In this document: positions 59,698 through 64,000 of the stretch, one piece after another
Position numbering within the stretch: position 1 is the first letter of the stretch
Layout: each line of letters opens with the position of its first letter
Origin: Orobanche coerulescens
Lineage: Eukaryota; Streptophyta; Magnoliopsida; Lamiales; Orobanchaceae
DNA: 64,000 nucleotides
Direction of reading: 5' to 3'
NCBI GenBank assembly: GCA_033398695.1
Contig: CM065818.1
Coordinates: 35,488,001 to 35,552,000, forward strand
Translations under genes and position numbers: made by a program
Notes under the pieces: model-generated
Databases searched by the model: none
What the model was told of the DNA's origin: nothing
What the model saw: only the letters and a program-made list of their open reading frames with translations

Positions 59698-61568
59698 GCT
59701 TCTTCTCACAATGCCCTTGCTCAAACCGATCTGGCGTTGACTCCTTTTCTCTCTACGTTCCTGGTGGGAATAATATAAAGAAATTTGTGTTTAGCCCAGG
59801 TGATAAGTGGTAGGTGATAATTGGTGATTATGTGGTGATTAGGTAGGTGATAACCTTGATTTTAATGTAGATGTTTAGCGAATTGGTGATAAAATTGCTT
59901 GGTTTTTTATATAAAATTACATAAAATGACAACACTTTTAAATTTCTATTTTTTAAACTATCTCATTATATTTTAACAATAATTGTTATAAAATAAAATA
60001 AATAATATTTTTGTCTATTATTATTTTAATATATACTACCTTTAAATTACACATGAAGCGGCCGTACTTATTAAACCATCAACGTTAGCGTGAATAATGT
60101 CTGCGTGTGTTGCAATCTTTAAGACATGAAACATTTAAGACATGAATTTAATACTTAATATTATTTAATATATTAAATTAGAGGAAATAATTTAATATAA
60201 ACTAATATTAAATGTAAAAATATCCATTAATTAATATCATTAAGACTCACAATAAATTTAAGGACTCAATATATATATAAGATGTACCTTGAATGCGGCG
60301 AGAACGTTTATTGAGGATGAATAAAGCGGCGCGAGAGAAGACGGAATAGCGGTAGTTTTTTTATTTAGGTCGTGAAAATATATTTTTATTTAGGTCACGA
60401 TATATATGGAATATATAAAGATGAGAAAATTTACTTATTTTTTTCAAGGCTTGAAAAATTACTTATCAATCAATTTGAACATAATTTGGTGATAAAATTA
60501 AGTTTGAAAGCTGATCGTTCTGAAACGAACTTTTTTAGTCGATGGTGAATAAGAACATAAGAGCGAACATAAGCTGGTGATAAGGTAGTCTTAATGGCCA
60601 ACCCATTCCGGCGGTCCTGGTAGACATATCTCCGACTGTGACGGGATATCTTGGAGGTCAGTCGGATTTTCGCGGCGATTTCTACTGCTTCTCCAGTGGT
60701 GGTCGCTGTTAGTGTTCCGACGAGTTCTGGAGCGGGAGGAATTTCTTCAACTCCGGCGAGTTCGGGTGCTACGGTTGTCAGTGGTCCGGAGGCGGTCGTT
60801 CACAGGTATTTTTTATGTTAACGCGCCTCTAAAAAAAAAAAAAAAAAAAAAACAGAGGAAGAAGAACAGCAAAACGTGGAAGAAGAAGGAACAGTAAACA
60901 AACAAACAAATAAAATAAGGAGAAGAGTCACGGGCAAGAAATTAAAAGTAAAGAAAAACAAAACACACAAAAAAAAAATCACGTTTGAATTCAGTGCAAA
61001 ATGACAAGAAGTTTAATAAAATAATAAAAGAATAAAATATTCTTTTAATTTATTAAATTATACATTCGTTTTTCTTACATATAAGATACATATGATATCA
61101 TAATTGATTTTTGTTGATACCACTTGTGGCCATTTCAGAGAAACGATTTGTAATTAATATTGATATGGGTATTAACTCTTTTCATATATGTCATTGTTAA
61201 ATTTATTAAAATGTACGAATTAATATCCAACTCCGGAAACCACAAAGATTTATGAATACATACTATTACACTTGTTATTAACGGCAGTCAATATTTCGAC
61301 TTATACCTTGACGATGACTATTTTGAGGAATTGATTGGACGATCCTGCTTTGGTAGAAGCAGTTAATTATTTTGCAGTTTAAATTATGTCTCTTACTTAT
61401 CTCAAAGTGGTGGTTTAAAACCACATATTTATTGCGTTTATTTTATATAATTATAATACCTCCCATGTGATGAGTTCAATTATCACAAGACGGATGGTTT
61501 TACGTATGTGCAATTTATATATTATATATCACCATCGTGGTTGGTTATACCACATGAATGGTTCATAA
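59355..61568. other. AT-rich intergenic region with poly-A tracts
   Basis: No supported gene. Contents: a 34-A run (59661-59694) and a 22-A run (60831-60852), both preceded by CTCT. There is a GC-richer patch (60600-60790) that could be a retroposed exon fragment ending in the second poly-A. Several 'ggtgataa' repeats (59808-59895 and 60486-60590) occur, and long T/A-rich stretches fill the remainder. No clear terminal inverted repeats were found. Confidence 0.5.
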
Positions 61569-61960
61569 ATCCTGCTCTCAAAGAAGAAGCAGTTGATAAA
61601 AATAAATCCTACTCTGGAGAAGTAGTTGATCGATTATCTAAATCCTGCTCTCAAAGAAGAAGCAGTTGATAAAAATAAAATCCTACTCTGGAGAAGTAGT
61701 TGATCGATTATCTAAATCCTGCTCTCAAAGAAGAAGCAGTTGATAAAAATAAATCCTACTCTGGAGAAGTAGTTGATCGATTATCTAAATCCTGCTCTCA
61801 AAGAAGAAGCAGTTGATAAAAATAATCCTACTCTGGAGAAGTAGTTGATCGATTATCTAAATCCTGCTCTGAAGAAGCAGTTGAAAGAAATAAATCCTAC
61901 TCTGAAGTAGTTGATCAATGATCCTGCTCTCGAAGAAGAAGCAGTTGATGGAAATAATAT
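61569..61960 (+). repeat. Composite 73-bp minisatellite
   Basis: Units begin ATCCTGCTCTC at 61569, 61642, 61716, 61789 and 61861, then a degenerate unit to 61960. Each unit is two related halves, 'atcctgctctcaaagaag...gttgat' and 'atcctactctggag...gttgat', so it arose by duplication of a shorter ancestor. A diverged single copy is at about 61340. Confidence 0.9.
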
Positions 61961-62421
61961 CCGATCTCCATAATTATTAAATATGAATGGAGAAAATTGA
62001 GCAAGTGATACCATAAGCTATCACCGATTAATTAAAGAAAATTCCATGCAAAATGCATGGTGGGATCATTTGACAAGTGATATGGAAAACTATCACTGGA
62101 AAATAATTGCTCAATAAATCTCATGTTGATTATATCACATGATTGGATCATTGAAATTATATTGATTGACAATATTCATGGGGAAACATATATCACATAT
62201 TTGTGAAAATATTGTATTTGCATAAAAGCAAAAGATGGTCTTATTATTGCTGAAGAAGCACACAACAGTCGAAGTGAAAATATCGAAACTAGCTGAAAGG
62301 CAGTAAACACTCGACAATATGAAACGCGAAAAAGAAAATACATATGAAACCCATAAAAAGAAAAGGGGTGCGTCTCGAGAGTATAAAACTCCGTAACTCT
62401 GCCACCCCATGGCATAAGGGT
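61961..62421. other. Spacer downstream of the LOG-like ORF
   Basis: No gene seen. It has two similar inverted repeats GTGATA...TATCAC (about 62008-62027 and 62077-62097). The minus-strand ORFs at 62135-62415 have no recognisable motif and are not called. Confidence 0.45.
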
Positions 62422-63090
62422 TTATAATGAAAGATCTAAATGATCTAAACTTCTTTTTCGTTTGGCGCCAATACTTTGTGGCTGATGAGCTTTGACTTCC
62501 AAATTCTTAACTGAAATATATGCCTGAAACTTTATAAGTAGATCAGCAATAGTGTCAGAACATATTATTATATCTCGTGATGGCTGAGATATAAATTTGT
62601 GATCTACTCCTTGATCCAGAAAGGCAAGCAAATCGCTGAAGAAATTATTAATATTCAACAAACCTATAGGTTTGGTATGGAAGTCCCGCTCAGCCCATGA
62701 CGTGATATTGAGTATCTCATTGAGTGTGCCGTAGCCACCTGGGAGAACAATAAAGGCATCACTATTATTCACCACATACATCAAACTATCATGAACAGAC
62801 TGTGCTTGAAGCATCAACCCAGTTGAACCCCCTATACTACTGGTTCTAACTGTGGGAAAGTGTAAGGCACTTGTTACACTTATTCTCCCATTTTGTGCAG
62901 CATCTAAAAGATAACCCAAAAATCTATGATTACTCCCACCATACAATATACCAATTTTGTGCTTTCCTAATTCTTTTACGAATTGATATGCCATATCTAT
63001 ATGCTGGATATGACCTATCAGTTTGGATCCACCTAAAATACATATAGTTTTAATTGGATGAGATCTATATGAGGATTCTGAGAACTCCAT
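62422..63090 (-). CDS. Divergent intronless LOG-like protein
   Basis: 222 aa, ATG at 63088-63090, TAA at 62422-62424. The fold matches the LOG/lysine-decarboxylase-like family (cytokinin riboside 5'-monophosphate phosphoribohydrolase, which releases active cytokinin from its nucleotide). Seen: ICILGGSK near residue 16, ILYGGSNHRFLG at 48-59, SDAFIVLPGGYGTLNE at 110-125 (the family's PGGYGTxxE with Glu125), WAERDFHTKPIGLLN, and a basic tail (GAKRKR). Missing: the MHxRKxxM segment just before SDAF reads VHDSLMYV (99-106), so the Arg/Lys that bind the nucleotide are absent, and the YGGGxxGLMG loop is altered. Length is normal for LOG, yet canonical plant LOG genes have several introns and this has none. 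Activity is therefore doubtful; a binding or regulatory role, or decay, is possible. It lies 272 bp downstream of the next ORF on the same strand. Confidence 0.8.
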   Translation of the reverse strand: MEFSESSYRSHPIKTICILGGSKLIGHIQHIDMAYQFVKELGKHKIGILYGGSNHRFLGYLLDAAQNGRISVTSALHFPTVRTSSIGGSTGLMLQAQSVHDSLMYVVNNSDAFIVLPGGYGTLNEILNITSWAERDFHTKPIGLLNINNFFSDLLAFLDQGVDHKFISQPSRDIIICSDTIADLLIKFQAYISVKNLEVKAHQPQSIGAKRKRSLDHLDLSL

Positions 63091-63362
63091 CTTTCTACAC
63101 TAGACCTTCAAAATACTTTTATGAGTGATACATTTTCTAATTTGTGGATCCCAAATTTAAAGAACAAATTTCTTGCTAAACGACAAACGACTTCACTATT
63201 TTTATTGAAAATGGAGCGGTAGATAAGTCATTACTTTTGACAAAATTGCAAAAGAAAACGAAAGATATGATATTATATTTTTCAATGAAAATGACGTTAC
63301 CAATCGGCAGCTGAGAAATTTAAAAATAATATTCAACAACTTGCATTATTTTGTTATTTACC
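63091..63362 (-). other. Gap between the two minus-strand ORFs
   Basis: 272 AT-rich bases; no ORF. It could serve as leader or promoter of the LOG-like ORF or as 3' region of the upstream ORF; no strong TATA box or polyadenylation signal stands out. Confidence 0.4.
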
Positions 63363-63893
63363 TTATACCAATTTTGACAGAACGGACTTACAAACTGGAT
63401 CTTTTGAGATTAATTTTTCATGACTATAACATTTCCGTTCATCCTTGAATTGCATCCACAAAGCCATTAGTTCACGATGAACGTATCCACTAGGATGTGT
63501 ATCAAGAATCTGTTGGATATCATGATCCATAGATTCCTTACTCAATCCATCCTTGATAAATGCTATTTTATCTTCTCGATTTTTGGATACAAACCCCACA
63601 GATTTGCATCGTGTGTCACATGTCCATCGAGCACATTTATAGCACCCACCTAATCTTTTTGCTCTCCGTTTCTTTGCAAAACTACTCTTACCTGTACCTG
63701 GCATGTACTTAAATGAATTTGAAAATTCGCCAGATAATCGAACTTGTGCTTCGATCAACCATCGAATATCTTCTGGGATGCCATTTCTCATTAGCACCCT
63801 TAATCTTTCGAGTCGAGCTCGATAAATTCTTTTTATGATATTCACTGGAAGAGATGGGTAATATTTACGAAGATTCAAAAGCATTGAATCCAT
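63363..63893 (-). CDS. Basic Cys protein resembling viral nucleic-acid-binding protein (NABP)
   Basis: Single open frame of 176 codons from ATG 63891-63893 to TAA 63363-63365; upstream codons in frame reach only to a TAG inside the TATA box, so this ATG is the first. Residues 66-87 read GTGKSSFAKKRRAKRLGGC then CxxC. This Ser/Thr-x-x-Ala-Arg/Lys-rich segment leading into Gly-Cys-x-x-Cys is, to my knowledge, the signature of the small Cys-rich NABP of carla- and related filamentous plant viruses. Further Cys at 92 and 96 and a following KIAFIKDG segment agree. The N-terminal half is Arg/Leu-rich with a possible internal duplication (LPVNIIKRI / IPEDIRWLI); the C-terminal 70 residues are unrecognised. 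An endogenous viral copy is the leading reading; an unrelated plant Cys protein is the alternative. No lesion is seen. Confidence 0.5.
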   Translation of the reverse strand: MDSMLLNLRKYYPSLPVNIIKRIYRARLERLRVLMRNGIPEDIRWLIEAQVRLSGEFSNSFKYMPGTGKSSFAKKRRAKRLGGCYKCARWTCDTRCKSVGFVSKNREDKIAFIKDGLSKESMDHDIQQILDTHPSGYVHRELMALWMQFKDERKCYSHEKLISKDPVCKSVLSKLV

Positions 63894-63941
63894 TATGATA
63901 TTCAAACCCTCGGTATGGGTGATTGTGAATACAATGATAAT

Positions 63942-63951
63942 CTATTTATAG
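63942..63951 (-). promoter_or_regulatory. TATA box upstream of the NABP-like ORF
   Basis: Minus strand CCAATCTATAAATAGATT spans this site; CTATAAATAG is a near-perfect plant TATA box about 50 bases upstream of the ATG, leaving a short leader. Confidence 0.55.
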
Positions 63952-64000
63952 ATTGGAATTACGCGTATGAGATTTGACTCCGCGTTCGAATAGTTCATAT

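Noticed and set aside
59554..59778. 74-codon ORF across the 34-A run
   Set aside because: The poly-Lys stretch comes from the poly-A tract; the remaining 36 residues show no domain.
59800..60590. MITE suggested by repeated 'ggtgataa' motifs
   Set aside because: The motifs are in direct, not inverted, orientation and no terminal inverted repeat with target duplication was found.
60712..60897. 61-codon ORF ending in poly-Lys
   Set aside because: It again reads through a poly-A tract; no domain or splice context.
62135..62415. Two overlapping minus-strand ORFs (91 and 79 codons)
   Set aside because: Hydrophobic but without recognisable family; codon pattern and AT content match the surrounding spacer.

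Overview
The window looks like pericentromeric or other heterochromatic DNA of a flowering plant (probably a eudicot). The evidence is stacked long-LTR Ty3/gypsy chromovirus elements, a Ty1/copia element, a higher-order AT-rich satellite, and almost no intact genes. No assignment below species-group level is possible from sequence alone. Local names used here: Tk-A, Tk-B, G1a and G1b are gypsy elements that look Tekay/Del-like; Cop1 is a copia element; LTR-C and LTR-D are isolated LTRs.

Layout. 1-2676 is the 3' part of a forward LTR (LTR-C). 2677-4864 is a minus-strand LTR (LTR-D). 4865-8578 is a satellite of about 20-bp monomers in an 8-monomer, about 163-bp higher-order unit. 8679-21559 (minus) is a decayed DUF1985-Ulp1 (C48 peptidase) gene split by the minus-strand gypsy element G1a (10030-19071). 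21962-58438 is the gypsy element Tk-B. Its gag is interrupted by Cop1 (24647-33877) and its integrase by Tk-A (37434-55792). Tk-A's gag is in turn interrupted by G1b (40304-49292, minus). Five-base target duplications mark the insertions (gttgc, gattc and catat exact; tcgag/tcgaa and attca/attcg with one mismatch), and reading frames before and after each insertion agree arithmetically. Relative age follows: Tk-B, then Tk-A and Cop1, then G1b.

58439-62421 is AT-rich spacer with a short copia-type LTR remnant (59123-59340), poly-A tracts and a 73-bp composite minisatellite. At the right edge two intact, intronless minus-strand ORFs lie close together. One is a 176-aa basic Cys-containing protein resembling the nucleic-acid-binding protein of filamentous plant RNA viruses. 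The other is a divergent LOG-like (cytokinin-activating family) protein lacking the family's usual Arg/Lys motif.

The most interesting signals are inside the LTRs. (1) All five gypsy LTR types carry, upstream of the TATA box, a dense array of short GC-rich palindromes of one of two kinds (GTGCCGCGGCAC or TAGCGYRCGCTA), and the kind appears to be exchanged between families. (2) All five LTR types carry a putative leader intron whose 3' end is a conserved three-hairpin module, with a CTAAC branch-point-like motif and the AG acceptor placed at hairpin edges. The stems are maintained by compensatory changes between families.
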